Shown here: piece by piece, positions 9,031-18,482 of the stretch | Position numbering within the stretch: the stretch's first letter is position 1 | Layout of the letters: the number at the start of each line of letters is the position of its first letter | Translations under genes and position numbers: made by a program | The notes under the pieces: model-generated | Database searches by the model: none | Seen by the model: only the letters and a program-made list of their open reading frames with translations | What the model was told of the DNA's origin: nothing | Source of the DNA: Paulinella micropora | Lineage: Eukaryota; Cercozoa; Imbricatea; Euglyphida | NCBI GenBank assembly: GCA_009731375.1 | Contig: BJOX01000062.1 | Location: 216,013 to 280,012, forward strand | Direction: 5' to 3' | Length of the DNA stretch: 64,000 bases

Positions 9031-12000
9031 TTACTGCCTTCGTCGCCTTGCGCGAACCCCTTTGCCAGGTGGCGGGCCGCCAACAAAAGTCAAGTCAAAC
9101 TTCGACTCCTCCAGAATGTCCCATATTTTGTTAGGGATGGCGCCCAAAGATAAGTCAAAAGGAATGTCAAGCACTCCTCTAGGCAGTGACTGAATAGTCC
9201 ACGCAGTGTGGTCTTTGTCTCGAAGGGTAATAGTATCATCCCATGTCTCGAGATTTTTCGCGTCTTTGTACACCGGTAAATATTGTCTAGCTTTTGGATC
9301 CTCAACAGGGTCCATGCTTCTCCAAAAATGGAGTACCGGTTGTATCGTTTTTGCTGCTAAGGATCTCTTCGATGTCCGTGCTGCCCGTGTAGTCTGCGGG
9401 ACCGCCACAGCTCGCATGAGATAAAGATCTGAGAGAGTGTCATCGGCAACATGAGATTCTGCCGGTCTCAACAGATAAAAAGCGTCTCGGACCCACTTGA
9501 TGGCCGCAATCGCCTCTCCTTCCTTCCATCGCACATGTCGAATGTCCACATTACCCGCGTTCGGGTTAGTGTCCTTCTCCCCTCCTCCTCCATGGACATC
9601 CGTCGCTCGCGTCGACCTTGCCACCTTCCTCGGTTGGTCGAAGATGAGATCGTTTTGCGCTCTCCTCCTCTGCGCCTCCGTGAACTTCTCCTTCGTACCG
9701 CCGCGGACTATGGGGGCTTTAGACTGAGTCCCCGCCGCGCTTTTGCGGTTTGAGTCTTCCTTACTCTCCTTCTCGGTCTCCTCCTTCTCCGTGACCGGTG
9801 CCCGATAGGCATTCTCCTCCTCTAAGGTATCCTCCTTCTGTATAGGCGGTACCTCTTGGAAGTCCTCCTTCATCCGTTTCAACGCCTCCTCAACGGATTC
9901 ATCCTCAAGTAAGAAGGGGTCATATTTGATCAGCCTTCGAACATTCACAATCTGCACCTTCCCTCTACCCCTGATCTTATAATTCAGAGGTCCCATCTGT
10001 TCCATGATCTGGTATGGTCCTTTCCAGTGGGTAAACAGCTTAGAGCTAACCCCCTTAGGGACTTGAGGATGGTACAAGAGTACAATATCCCCAACCTGGA
10101 AACGGACTTGATCTAAGTGCGCTTGTCGCACTCCTTGTGCGTCAGTCTTTCTGCGCTCCGCCTCCCTGTGCGCCGCAACTATTTGTTCCGCCTCCATCTT
10201 CGCTCTTAGTCTCATCCCGAACAACTCATCCTCATCTGCCCAAGTGTCTTTTGGATGCAGAAGTGAGGTTGGGATATTAGGCTCTCGGCCGTAAACCAAT
10301 TGATATGGCGAGACTGAGCTCCTGGCTCCTCCTAATGCCGATGAGGGTAGACAGTTCATTGCAAAGGCAAATGAAGGTGCTGCCTCCACCCAGGCTCTCT
10401 GATTCTCCTTCTTCATACAGTACATCTTAAGCGAGGCTTTGAGAGGTCTATGTACCCGCTCGATCTTGCCATTCGCTCTCGGGTTATAGGCAGTAACATA
10501 TTGCCATTTCATCCCGTAGTACTTAGATAGTCTGTCGATGACTTCATTATTAAAGTCAGAACCTCGATCAGAACATATCTTTCTAGGCACTCCGATCTGC
10601 GAGACGATCCTATCGATCAGAGCCTCCGCAGTTGTCTTGCCTGTAGCGTCCTTAACAGGAACAACCCAGACATAATTGGTGGCTCGATCTATTGCGGTAA
10701 GAAGGTATCTGTACCCTTCTGCCGATTCGGGGAAAGGTCCCACATGATCGATGTGTAAAAATTCAAACATCCCGGCGTGTAACGGGAATGTACCGATCAG
10801 GCCAAAGTTCGCCTTCAGCGGTGTCTTTGTGGTTTTGCATGGGATGCATGCGTCCACTTCCCTGTCTATCTCCTCCTTCATCCCTTTCCACCAAAATCGC
10901 CTCGCTATGAACCAATGAGTTCTTTGTTGACCCGGATGTGCCAGTAAGGGGCAGTTATGGGCTGCGACATATATAAAGCGCCTCAACTTCTCTGGTACCC
11001 AGAGAGTCCATTTGTCAGGCTGTGATGCAAATTTGCCATGCTGGCCCTTGTACCACAATAGCCCATCTCTCCACGCCATCTCCTTCATCTGATCTTTGAT
11101 CTGTGGAGTCTTTTTAAGCTCATTAGGGTTCTTGTATAACGTTATGAGCTCCTTGAACTCCGGATCCGTCGCCTGTTGCTGCCTCCACGCGGTAGGCGAG
11201 GCGATATGAATAGTACCGTCCTCCAACCTTACTCCTACCCTTTCCGGGTCTTCATCAAGCTCGCTTCGATTTTCCTGTGGAGGTTCAGTACAGACCTCAG
11301 TCGTCTCCTCCTCTTCTTTTATATTCGCCTTCGCGTTCTCGTATGCCTCATAAGACCACTCAGCGTCTTCGAGAACATGCGCCTCACAGCATATGCCATG
11401 CTCCGGGCCTTGAGGACTATATCGTAGACCCGTGCGGTCATAACGAACGCCTCTTGCCATCTGCATCGCCTCTATGTGGCTCACCTCGTATACCTTGTCC
11501 GTGGACAGGTCCATCATCTCCACTGATGATACGAGAGCCGACACCTCCGACTGAAACTCTAGCCTGGAAAGGCTATCAGCGACTACGTTTCGCTTTCCCG
11601 GTAAGTAGACCATCGTGAAATTGAAACATGACAAGAAAGCTTGCCACCGCGCCAAACGGCCGGTTTGTTCATGATTCATCAACCAAAGAAGGTTGTGATG
11701 ATCGGTCCTAACCGTGAATAGAGGTCCTCCCCACAAGTATTCTCTGAGCCTCTTGAGAGCCCATACTACTGCCAACGCCTCCCTCTGTCGCGTGCAGTAA
11801 TTTCGCTCCGCCGCACACAGCTTTCTACTAATAAACATGATCGGGCGCAACTTTTTCTCCTCATCTTCCTGTTGCAGCACCGCGCCAATCGCAAACTTAG
11901 ATGCATCCGTGTCGACTACGAACGGTTTCGTAAAGTCGGGCATCATAAGTACTAATCCGCCGTCCTTGGGATCTTTATAAATGATATCTTTGAGCGTATT

Positions 12001-14778
12001 AAACGCCTGCAAAGCCTCCTCATCCCACTTCTCAAAGTCTCCAAAATCAATCATCTTCTCCAGCTTAGCCCGAGTTGCACCCCAATCGGGTATGAACTGG
12101 CTGTAGTACTGTGCCATCGCAAGAAAAGAGTGTAACTCCGTGCGATTCTTTGGCAACTGTCTACTCATGATCTCCTCCCTCTTTTCGCGCGATATCGAGA
12201 CCCTATTATGAGAAATCTCGTAACCCAAATACGTCACACTTGTCCTGGCAAGCTGACATTTCTTTAGGTTGCATTTCAGGCCAAAAGCTCCGATGCGCCT
12301 GAAGACATCTGACAAGTGATCGATATGCTCTTCCATTGTGTTAGAGTATACGATGATGTCATCGATGTAACAAAATGCATATTCTCCCGCCTTCTGTCCT
12401 CTCCTTCTCATAAAACCATCCTCCGACTGGTCGTCATATTGACCGCTCAACATCTTCTGCATCGCCTTCTGAAAGAGCCCCGGGGCCTGTTTGAGTCCCA
12501 TTGGAAGCACCTTCCACTGGTATATTTCCATACCCACAACGAATGCAGTCAGCCATCTGGATTTCTCGTCCAGTGGTATCTGCCAGAAGCCGTTCTTAAG
12601 GTCAATGACCGAATAGAATTTAGCATTCCGCAGCACCCTTCTGCCTTCTTCTAAGGTCGGCAGAGGATTTCTCTCTTCCTCTAGCACCTTATTCACACGG
12701 GCATAATTGATCGTCAAGCGCCATTCTCCTCCTGGCTTAGGGACGATTTTCGGTTGAGAGACAATTGGAGATGTAGATCTCTCAATAAAGTCCTCATCGA
12801 GCAACTGTCTCACATTCTCCTCCGCTATTTTTGCCTCATGTATGCTCAAATTTGCCCTCCGTGGTGCCGGAGATGGCTCCGCACCCGGTATCTTGTAAAT
12901 GACAGCAGTGAAGTCATCCGACTTTACACCACCTGCCCGAGGAGGGTCGAAAATTTCTCTGTACGCCTCCATCTTAGCTTTGAGAAACGCCTTCTCTCTC
13001 TCCGAACCCACTCCTTCTTCTAAAATTTTCCGCGCCGCCGCTTGGAAATCTTCCTCCGACATCTTCTTATGCTCCTTGAGGGGCGCTAAGTCCTCCTCCA
13101 AACTCAAATCTTCCTCGGACAAATCGTCTAGTCCCGTTCTTTCATACGTGACTGTGTCCGGCTCATCATCATGACCCAGCCCGACAAGCATATCAATAAG
13201 GTTCGCGTATTGTATCGGAGCCTTACGGGTGTAGAAACCATCAAAGCATGTGAAAGCTTGAGGTATCAATTTCAACTTGTCCTGGGCTCTGAGCTTTTGC
13301 TTGTATGCACTGCTCTGCTCCCGAGACCCGAGTCGACAAGCCACCACTAACTGTTGCTTGCGAGAAGGAACAGGTATAGGATGATCAATAAGCCGGTCCC
13401 TTATCTCCTGTGCCCAGATCGCCTTCTCATTGTATGGCAGAATGACAGTATACGGCTTGTTACTCTCAAATAGAGTCCGTAGACACTTTTTCACTTCAGT
13501 TAATGAGCGCGGCCAGGTAGGCACATCGCCCCAAAAGTTCGTGATAAAAGTTTTAATGTCATCCGCTGGAGTATCGGGGATACGCCCCTTCCTCCTTGGC
13601 ACAAACGCCTCTCTCTTCTCATCTGACACCTTCGCATGGTAACAGTAGCCATTAGTAATATGGACATCTGCCCCGCCACCTTCTGCGAATCTGGCCAACG
13701 ACGGGCACTGTTTCGCAACACATATTATCTCCTCATTACGCGCTACGACTAAGTCATCAATAGACTTTCTGTCCCATGCGGGAATCGTAACCGTATACGC
13801 CTGCATCTCCGTCTCCCAATTGTCGGTCCAGGTCAGTTCCTCCGGCACTGTGACATAGGGGTGTACATAGGCTTCAGTTGCCTCATGTACGAAGGCCAAC
13901 TTTTTCCTCTCCGTTGCTAGACTCAGCTCAAAAGCCTCGTATGAGTCAGTAGCAGTCATCGGATTAATATCCTCCTCCTCTCCATTCTTCACTCCATAAA
14001 TCACCCGCCGTGCGGCGCAATCGATCACAGCCCCCATCGTAGCCAATTGGTCATACGACAGCAGGATTGAACCGTGGTAATCGGGGACAACATAGAGGTC
14101 CGCACGATATACTCGACCGGATTTCAATTTGAAAATTAATGTGACGATGCCCGTAATTTCCGTACGGCTGCCTACCCCTTTTAGGGTCCCCTTTGTTTTT
14201 CTAATGTTTTTGTCCACCCATGTCCGGTGACTATTCAAAAACTTCTGGCCGACAATATTAATATTCGCCATCGTATCATTACCAACTTTTAATGTGGTTT
14301 GTAAAGTTTCACAAAAGAGGTCAGTGTAGCATAGCGCGTCTGGTCTATGTAAACTAGCCGCTAGCACATGAATTTTTCGTTCTAGGGTTTTGAGTCTAAG
14401 CTCAAGTTCCTTGTCCTCTTCTCGTTCTCCCCCCTTTTCCGCCAACTTAACTTCTTGAGTCTCCGGGGCTTCCGGTATCTCGAGTGTCTTTTGGACAGAG
14501 TCTGGTACACCGAGTGTACTCGTGTCTATAGCAGAGACTATTGAGTCCTTTGGCGGGGGTACGGTCCGCTGCTTCTTCGTAGGAGGAGACCTAGCCTTTG
14601 GTTTCGGCTTCCTCTCCTCCATCGCCTTCTTCGCCTTCCTATTCGCATCATTTATCATATTAGCTCTCGAAGGATGAACTAGCAAGTGCTTACCTTGAGG
14701 CTTGTGAGGCTGTGTGCCTTCACCTTCACGTCTGGGAGGAACGGAACCGTTCGTATCCTGTTCATCAACAGTAGGCAT
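9031..14778 (-). CDS. pol: Ty3/gypsy Pol polyprotein (PR-RT-RNase H-IN)
   Basis: 1915 codons, uninterrupted. Residues 1-130 are basic/acidic linker. About 150-260 is a retropepsin-like region (DTMANINIV, later LYVVPDYHGSILLSYDQL) whose active-site motif is not the usual DTG. Reverse transcriptase spans about 650-900 with YSVIDLKNGFWQIPL, LPMGLKQAPGLFQ and catalytic YIDDIIVYS. RNase H follows (VDTDASKFAIGAVL, RTDHHNLLWL). Integrase has an HHCC finger (about 1275-1315, ending CIPCK), catalytic Asp in HIDHVGP and SDRGSDF and Glu in NGKIERVH (about 1340-1440), then a GPY/F-like module (FTHWKGPYQIM). The last 300 residues are an unassigned basic tail conserved in the second copy. It copies element RNA into DNA and inserts it. 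Pol starts 25 sense codons after the gag UGA in the same frame, so it is probably made as a Gag-Pol read-through fusion; the ATG chosen is merely the first one. Confidence 0.93.
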   Translation of the reverse strand: MPTVDEQDTNGSVPPRREGEGTQPHKPQGKHLLVHPSRANMINDANRKAKKAMEERKPKPKARSPPTKKQRTVPPPKDSIVSAIDTSTLGVPDSVQKTLEIPEAPETQEVKLAEKGGEREEDKELELRLKTLERKIHVLAASLHRPDALCYTDLFCETLQTTLKVGNDTMANINIVGQKFLNSHRTWVDKNIRKTKGTLKGVGSRTEITGIVTLIFKLKSGRVYRADLYVVPDYHGSILLSYDQLATMGAVIDCAARRVIYGVKNGEEEDINPMTATDSYEAFELSLATERKKLAFVHEATEAYVHPYVTVPEELTWTDNWETEMQAYTVTIPAWDRKSIDDLVVARNEEIICVAKQCPSLARFAEGGGADVHITNGYCYHAKVSDEKREAFVPRRKGRIPDTPADDIKTFITNFWGDVPTWPRSLTEVKKCLRTLFESNKPYTVILPYNEKAIWAQEIRDRLIDHPIPVPSRKQQLVVACRLGSREQSSAYKQKLRAQDKLKLIPQAFTCFDGFYTRKAPIQYANLIDMLVGLGHDDEPDTVTYERTGLDDLSEEDLSLEEDLAPLKEHKKMSEEDFQAAARKILEEGVGSEREKAFLKAKMEAYREIFDPPRAGGVKSDDFTAVIYKIPGAEPSPAPRRANLSIHEAKIAEENVRQLLDEDFIERSTSPIVSQPKIVPKPGGEWRLTINYARVNKVLEEERNPLPTLEEGRRVLRNAKFYSVIDLKNGFWQIPLDEKSRWLTAFVVGMEIYQWKVLPMGLKQAPGLFQKAMQKMLSGQYDDQSEDGFMRRRGQKAGEYAFCYIDDIIVYSNTMEEHIDHLSDVFRRIGAFGLKCNLKKCQLARTSVTYLGYEISHNRVSISREKREEIMSRQLPKNRTELHSFLAMAQYYSQFIPDWGATRAKLEKMIDFGDFEKWDEEALQAFNTLKDIIYKDPKDGGLVLMMPDFTKPFVVDTDASKFAIGAVLQQEDEEKKLRPIMFISRKLCAAERNYCTRQREALAVVWALKRLREYLWGGPLFTVRTDHHNLLWLMNHEQTGRLARWQAFLSCFNFTMVYLPGKRNVVADSLSRLEFQSEVSALVSSVEMMDLSTDKVYEVSHIEAMQMARGVRYDRTGLRYSPQGPEHGICCEAHVLEDAEWSYEAYENAKANIKEEEETTEVCTEPPQENRSELDEDPERVGVRLEDGTIHIASPTAWRQQQATDPEFKELITLYKNPNELKKTPQIKDQMKEMAWRDGLLWYKGQHGKFASQPDKWTLWVPEKLRRFIYVAAHNCPLLAHPGQQRTHWFIARRFWWKGMKEEIDREVDACIPCKTTKTPLKANFGLIGTFPLHAGMFEFLHIDHVGPFPESAEGYRYLLTAIDRATNYVWVVPVKDATGKTTAEALIDRIVSQIGVPRKICSDRGSDFNNEVIDRLSKYYGMKWQYVTAYNPRANGKIERVHRPLKASLKMYCMKKENQRAWVEAAPSFAFAMNCLPSSALGGARSSVSPYQLVYGREPNIPTSLLHPKDTWADEDELFGMRLRAKMEAEQIVAAHREAERRKTDAQGVRQAHLDQVRFQVGDIVLLYHPQVPKGVSSKLFTHWKGPYQIMEQMGPLNYKIRGRGKVQIVNVRRLIKYDPFLLEDESVEEALKRMKEDFQEVPPIQKEDTLEEENAYRAPVTEKEETEKESKEDSNRKSAAGTQSKAPIVRGGTKEKFTEAQRRRAQNDLIFDQPRKVARSTRATDVHGGGGEKDTNPNAGNVDIRHVRWKEGEAIAAIKWVRDAFYLLRPAESHVADDTLSDLYLMRAVAVPQTTRAARTSKRSLAAKTIQPVLHFWRSMDPVEDPKARQYLPVYKDAKNLETWDDTITLRDKDHTAWTIQSLPRGVLDIPFDLSLGAIPNKIWDILEESKFDLTFVGGPPPGKGVRARRRRQ

Positions 14779-14853
14779 AACTGTGACTGTCGGATTAAAA
14801 AGAACAGTTTTTATCTCCTTCTCTCTCTTCTTTTCCTCTCTCTTCTCCTCCCG

Positions 14854-14856
14854 TCA
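14854..14856 (-). promoter_or_regulatory. In-frame UGA between gag and pol (candidate read-through site)
   Basis: The gag frame ends GAC-TGA and continues as CGG GAG GAG AAG with no other stop for 25 codons until the pol ATG. Gag and pol therefore share one frame divided by a single UGA. A UGA at the homologous place is seen at 26553-26555 in the diverged second copy. In gammaretroviruses gag and pol are joined by suppression of one such stop, and UGA followed by C is a leaky context. Read-through here is inferred, not shown; reinitiation at the downstream ATG is the alternative. Confidence 0.6.
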
Positions 14857-17364
14857 GTCTACGACGACAACACGCTCACCTGAGCCGGTGTCTTCGTCTT
14901 GACGTCCCCCCTCCGTAGCGGTATAAGCTTGCTGGGGGTAGTTGGAGCTGGAACTGGTGCTATAATTCCAGTATCCGTGTCCTCTGGGAGGGCGCGCTGG
15001 GGTCCGTCCTCCCCTTCCACGAAAGCCTCGTCCTCGTGGTGCCGCCCCTCTTGGTGTCCCTCGGGACCCTCGTGACGATCCTCTCGTCTCTCCTCCTCCT
15101 CTAGTCGGCGCCTTTGATCGGCCCGATGTCTCTCTCTTCTCCCTTCTCTTCATTCTGTCAAGGAAGTAAATGATGGCCTCCCGGAACTCCGCATCCGAGA
15201 CCATATTCGCATTCCACCTCCCCTCCTCCAACTCCTTCTTGTACATGGCGTACATGGTCTTTTTCATGCCTTCGAGCTCTCTAAGGAAAAGATTTCGCTG
15301 CCTATCATCAAGAGAGTCGTGGCTGAAGAGGCAATTGCCTACTCCTTTCTGTGCCTCATGCTTACACGCCATGTATGAAAAATAGCGGTAGCACGGCGTC
15401 GGCTCATCTCTCCCCCTCTTGAGACCTGCCGTTCGAGTTGCATGTGCTGCTTGAGCACCTCCAACCCCCTGTGTCGCGGCACTGGAGAATGACTCGGTGG
15501 CCGTGTCCAATTCGGAACACGCGTCGAGCACCTCCTTGAACAGGTCGCCCGGCGGAGTAGCCGCTACAGTCCTCTCGTATATATTCGTTTCTAAAAAATC
15601 CGCCGTCTTCACCGCCGTGAAGGTCGGACAGGACTGTATGATCCTTGCGAGCTTGCTCGGGTGTCGTGTACACAAAGCACTCAGGAAGTACAAAATGATA
15701 GACTTCCGGCTATAAAAGAGCCCGTACTTGGCGCTGACCTCAGTGAGGATCGCTGCCAACCTCGTGCCAATGCCCAGCCCTTCGTTCACCTCTTGAAAAA
15801 TCTCAAACCCAATCAAAGTACCAGTGCACAGGTGCTGATACCCATGAGTTTTAAAGTATTGCAAGAGGACGGCAACTGGCACCGTGCATTGCAGGTCTGA
15901 GGCTGCTCTCCTAGCCGCCACCTCTACCGCTCTCATCGCCTTGTACTCCCCAACATCAAACCCTTGTGTGATGATTGATGGGTCCAACAAGGTGTACAAC
16001 GCCTCATACTCCTGTGTTTCGTCCGTTGGATGCTGCTTCATACAAGCATCAATTCTTCTGAGCTTGTCTCGAAGGTTCGCATCCGTGTCCTTCTGACTCG
16101 CTGTCTCTGCATACAGCGTCAGAGCAGTGGCATCGGACTTTGTATATTTTTGGAAGGCCTGTATGATAGCCTGTCTGTCCTTTTTGTCATTACTGTTGAC
16201 AATGACAGTGGTAGGCGCTGAGCTAGTCGCAGGGGCCGAAGGGGCTGTGTGGGCTGACGGGGCGGAGCGGCCCGAGGGAGCCATATAAGATCCAGAGGAA
16301 TATTTCGGTCCCTTTGTTCCCGCCGCCTTGGCTAATGCAATCTTTGCCTCCATCTCCTTCCTTTCTTTCTCAGCCGCTAGCTCTTTGATATACAGCTCTT
16401 GGGCATGATGAAAAAAAGACAGGATCTCAGCTGCCTTCCGAAGGAACAAGGCCTTCTCCGCCAACTCCTTCTCTCCCGCTTTATTGGTGGGGGGTGGTGC
16501 GGCCGTCCCCTCCAAGATCGTATGATCCTTCGTGAAGACCCACCTCTTCCATGCGTCATCCTTCACCAAGGCCGCATGCAGCTTCTTCATCCTCGTCACC
16601 CCTCCAGCTTCGCCTTCTATTTCCCTCAGGGCCGGGTGAAGGTCCCTGCCAAACTGGGTGTGTTGGAGTTTACCCAGGTCCACTAACTTGGCCTCCATAA
16701 GTTTCAGAGACACATCCATGACATTGATCTGTCCTTTTGGATTCCTGAACTTAAACTCCTTTTCCACTCTCTTTATTGAATCAATGTCCTGACCAGGATC
16801 GAGCAACCTAGCCAGTGCTCTTGTGTTCCATGGCAGCACAGTCTTTCCAGTCTGGTACTCAAAGAGTATAGCACACTCAAACACTGTCCATGAGAGGTCG
16901 AGTAGCTCCAGTAAAGACATATTGTCCCCAAATGAGACATGTTGCACCTGTAACTGTGCACCGTCGTCTCTGAGGAATTCTGCCAGAGGCAGAGCTTGCC
17001 TTGGGAGAGGGTAACAGATGTCCTCCTTCTTCAAGGGTTGTCCCCATCGCATTTCTTGGGGAATGTATAGCCATTTATAGGCCTCATCCTTCCCTTTCTT
17101 CTCCTCAAACTCCTTCTTACTTAGTTTGCCATATTCGGCCACAAACCTCGCTTCCTCTCCTCCCTTCTCCTCCTCCTCGACTTCCTCTGCTCCTCCTGTG
17201 TCAAAGGAAGGCGCAGTAAAAAATTGATTCTCTGCTCCTCCTGTGTCAAAGGAAGGTGCCAGATCTCCTCCTTCTGCATGAGGGTCAACGAACTCCTCTT
17301 CGTTTCCTGGGGTTCGCTCACTCTCCCCCCCTCCTTCCTGCCAGTCTTCAGACCTAGTAGACAT
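14854..17364 (-). CDS. gag: Ty3/gypsy Gag with CCCH finger and RGG tail
   Basis: 836 codons from ATG to the UGA. Residues 1-80 are acidic with two copies of APSFDTGGAE. The middle is a mostly helical capsid-like region (no motif certain) with a Lys/Glu/Ala coiled-coil segment around 330-350 and an Ala/Ser/Pro linker around 365-395. Near residue 658 comes a Cys/His cluster C-x8-C-x10-C-x3-H, resembling a long-spaced CCCH zinc finger, and near 755-800 an Arg-Gly-rich box. Both can bind RNA and probably replace the usual CCHC nucleocapsid knuckle, which is absent. Gag would package element RNA into virus-like particles. The protein is longer than typical gypsy Gags. A decayed homologue of the C-terminal half lies at 26556-27290. 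Confidence 0.88.
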   Translation of the reverse strand: MSTRSEDWQEGGGESERTPGNEEEFVDPHAEGGDLAPSFDTGGAENQFFTAPSFDTGGAEEVEEEEKGGEEARFVAEYGKLSKKEFEEKKGKDEAYKWLYIPQEMRWGQPLKKEDICYPLPRQALPLAEFLRDDGAQLQVQHVSFGDNMSLLELLDLSWTVFECAILFEYQTGKTVLPWNTRALARLLDPGQDIDSIKRVEKEFKFRNPKGQINVMDVSLKLMEAKLVDLGKLQHTQFGRDLHPALREIEGEAGGVTRMKKLHAALVKDDAWKRWVFTKDHTILEGTAAPPPTNKAGEKELAEKALFLRKAAEILSFFHHAQELYIKELAAEKERKEMEAKIALAKAAGTKGPKYSSGSYMAPSGRSAPSAHTAPSAPATSSAPTTVIVNSNDKKDRQAIIQAFQKYTKSDATALTLYAETASQKDTDANLRDKLRRIDACMKQHPTDETQEYEALYTLLDPSIITQGFDVGEYKAMRAVEVAARRAASDLQCTVPVAVLLQYFKTHGYQHLCTGTLIGFEIFQEVNEGLGIGTRLAAILTEVSAKYGLFYSRKSIILYFLSALCTRHPSKLARIIQSCPTFTAVKTADFLETNIYERTVAATPPGDLFKEVLDACSELDTATESFSSAATQGVGGAQAAHATRTAGLKRGRDEPTPCYRYFSYMACKHEAQKGVGNCLFSHDSLDDRQRNLFLRELEGMKKTMYAMYKKELEEGRWNANMVSDAEFREAIIYFLDRMKRREKRETSGRSKAPTRGGGETRGSSRGSRGTPRGAAPRGRGFRGRGGRTPARPPRGHGYWNYSTSSSSNYPQQAYTATEGGRQDEDTGSGERVVVVD

Positions 17365-18107
17365 GGATGCTGAAGGAATACGGATGAGACAGAGTTGTTT
17401 CTACCCCGTAATTGCTCTGTTCGTCTATGAGGAACGAATAGAGAGAAAAAACGAAAAGACAGTATAGAGAGAGAGCGTCTCACCTCTATGTCTTATGTGT
17501 TTTTTTTTTGAGAAAGAAGTAATCTGTACGACTTTCTCTGAAAATTTGATCTCCTTCTCCACTCCTCTTTTCTTTTTCTCTTTTTGTTGTTGTATCTGTT
17601 ATGAGGTACGAGGACCTATGTACAGATAATGTCAAAGAGGCTAGAGAAGCACTCCTTGAGAAGTCGACTTGTCGTCTGACACTTGTTCAGACCTATTGTC
17701 GAAAGACAGTCAGAGATTTGCAAAAATACTCTGATGTGTGTGGTTTGAGAGGCAACAAAGTGCACAGACTTGAAAGGTAGAGTACTACGCTCGTGTCCTT
17801 CAAGTTTGTTTGTAACTGTGAGTGTTTGTTTGTACGTCTGTTGACCTACTCTGTCTCTGTCTCAAGAGAGAACAAAAGAACAGCTACGAGGTCTGGTGTC
17901 TGGCCTCCTTGTGAGGACACAGATACAGGCTGTGGAGAGGGTACTGAGACACCTACTCACAAACGCCTAGACGTCTAGTTTTGCAAAAAGAGCTGTGTGG
18001 GGATGTGCTGGAGTATTTGTTTTTTGGAACACCTACTCAGAAGAGATAGGTCTGTCCAATTTTTCTTTCTGCTGTTCCAAAAACAAGCCAGAAAAGAAAT
18101 CAGCCTT
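17365..18107 (-). other. Long 5' leader of the intact gypsy element
   Basis: About 740 nt between primer-binding site and gag with no long open frame. It is clearly related to 22172-22860 of the second copy (shared GAGTATTTGTTTT and ACCTCATAACAGATACA), so it is a conserved untranslated region that could hold packaging or translation signals. Confidence 0.8.
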
Positions 18108-18122
18108 GTGCTGGTGACTCCA
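18108..18122 (-). promoter_or_regulatory. tRNA primer-binding site
   Basis: One base inside the 5' LTR the element strand reads TGGAGTCACCAGCAC, starting with the TGG complementary to a tRNA CCA end. The second copy has TGGAGTCCACATCAC in the same place. The primer tRNA was not identified. Confidence 0.7.
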
Positions 18123-18123
18123 A

Positions 18124-18370
18124 TGTTACAATCCCCGAAGATAGCTCAATAAAAAGTCGGTAATACAACCAGACACAAATCCCCAAAAGAGAATGATGTC
18201 TCGTTATATTAGCTCAGTGAAGCCGAAAAGAAAACGGCAACAGACCAAGGTTAAAATGGCATTAGGTCAAATCCGGCCAAACGATATTGAAAATAATGGG
18301 AAAAAACTAGGTGCACCTGACACCAGAAAAAGTGTACTTTTTACCGGCTATCCGGGGGGTGATGCCTACA
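18124..18370 (-). repeat. 5' LTR of the intact gypsy element
   Basis: 247 bp, TGT...ACA ends, two mismatches to the 3' LTR at 7989-8235. Followed outward by AGAGTGACAG and a GA microsatellite. Confidence 0.93.
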
Positions 18371-18406
18371 AGAGTGACAGAGACAGAGAGAGAGAGAGAG
18401 AGAAAC

Positions 18407-18457
<51 letters not shown>

Positions 18458-18482
18458 GAGAGAGAGAGCGAGAGAGAGAGAG
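18371..18482. repeat. (GA)n microsatellite between two LTRs
   Basis: GA units with A-rich interruptions; separates the 5' LTR of the intact element from a lone LTR in the same orientation. Confidence 0.9.

Larger units (their letters stand above)
7989..18370 (-). mobile_element. Ty3/gypsy LTR retrotransposon, near-identical LTRs, full length
   Basis: The 10.4-kb element reads on the reverse strand: 5' LTR (18124-18370), primer-binding site, about 740-nt leader, gag (17364-14854), in-frame UGA, pol (14778-9031), about 0.8-kb 3' untranslated region and 3' LTR (7989-8235). The order PR-RT-RNase H-integrase places it in Ty3/gypsy. Both 247-bp LTRs begin TGT and end ACA and differ at two positions by eye, so insertion is recent. 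Flanks share AGAG, a possible 4-bp target duplication, though this is not decisive inside a GA microsatellite. Both ORFs are open for their full length, so the copy could be active. Confidence 0.93.

Noticed and set aside
14854-14856. UGA as a sense codon in the host's nuclear code
   Set aside because: One in-frame UGA between two known ORFs is better explained by read-through or normal termination; Trp is encoded by TGG throughout the long ORFs.
7985-18374. AGAG as a firm target-site duplication for the intact gypsy
   Set aside because: Both flanks are GA microsatellite, so the match is uninformative.
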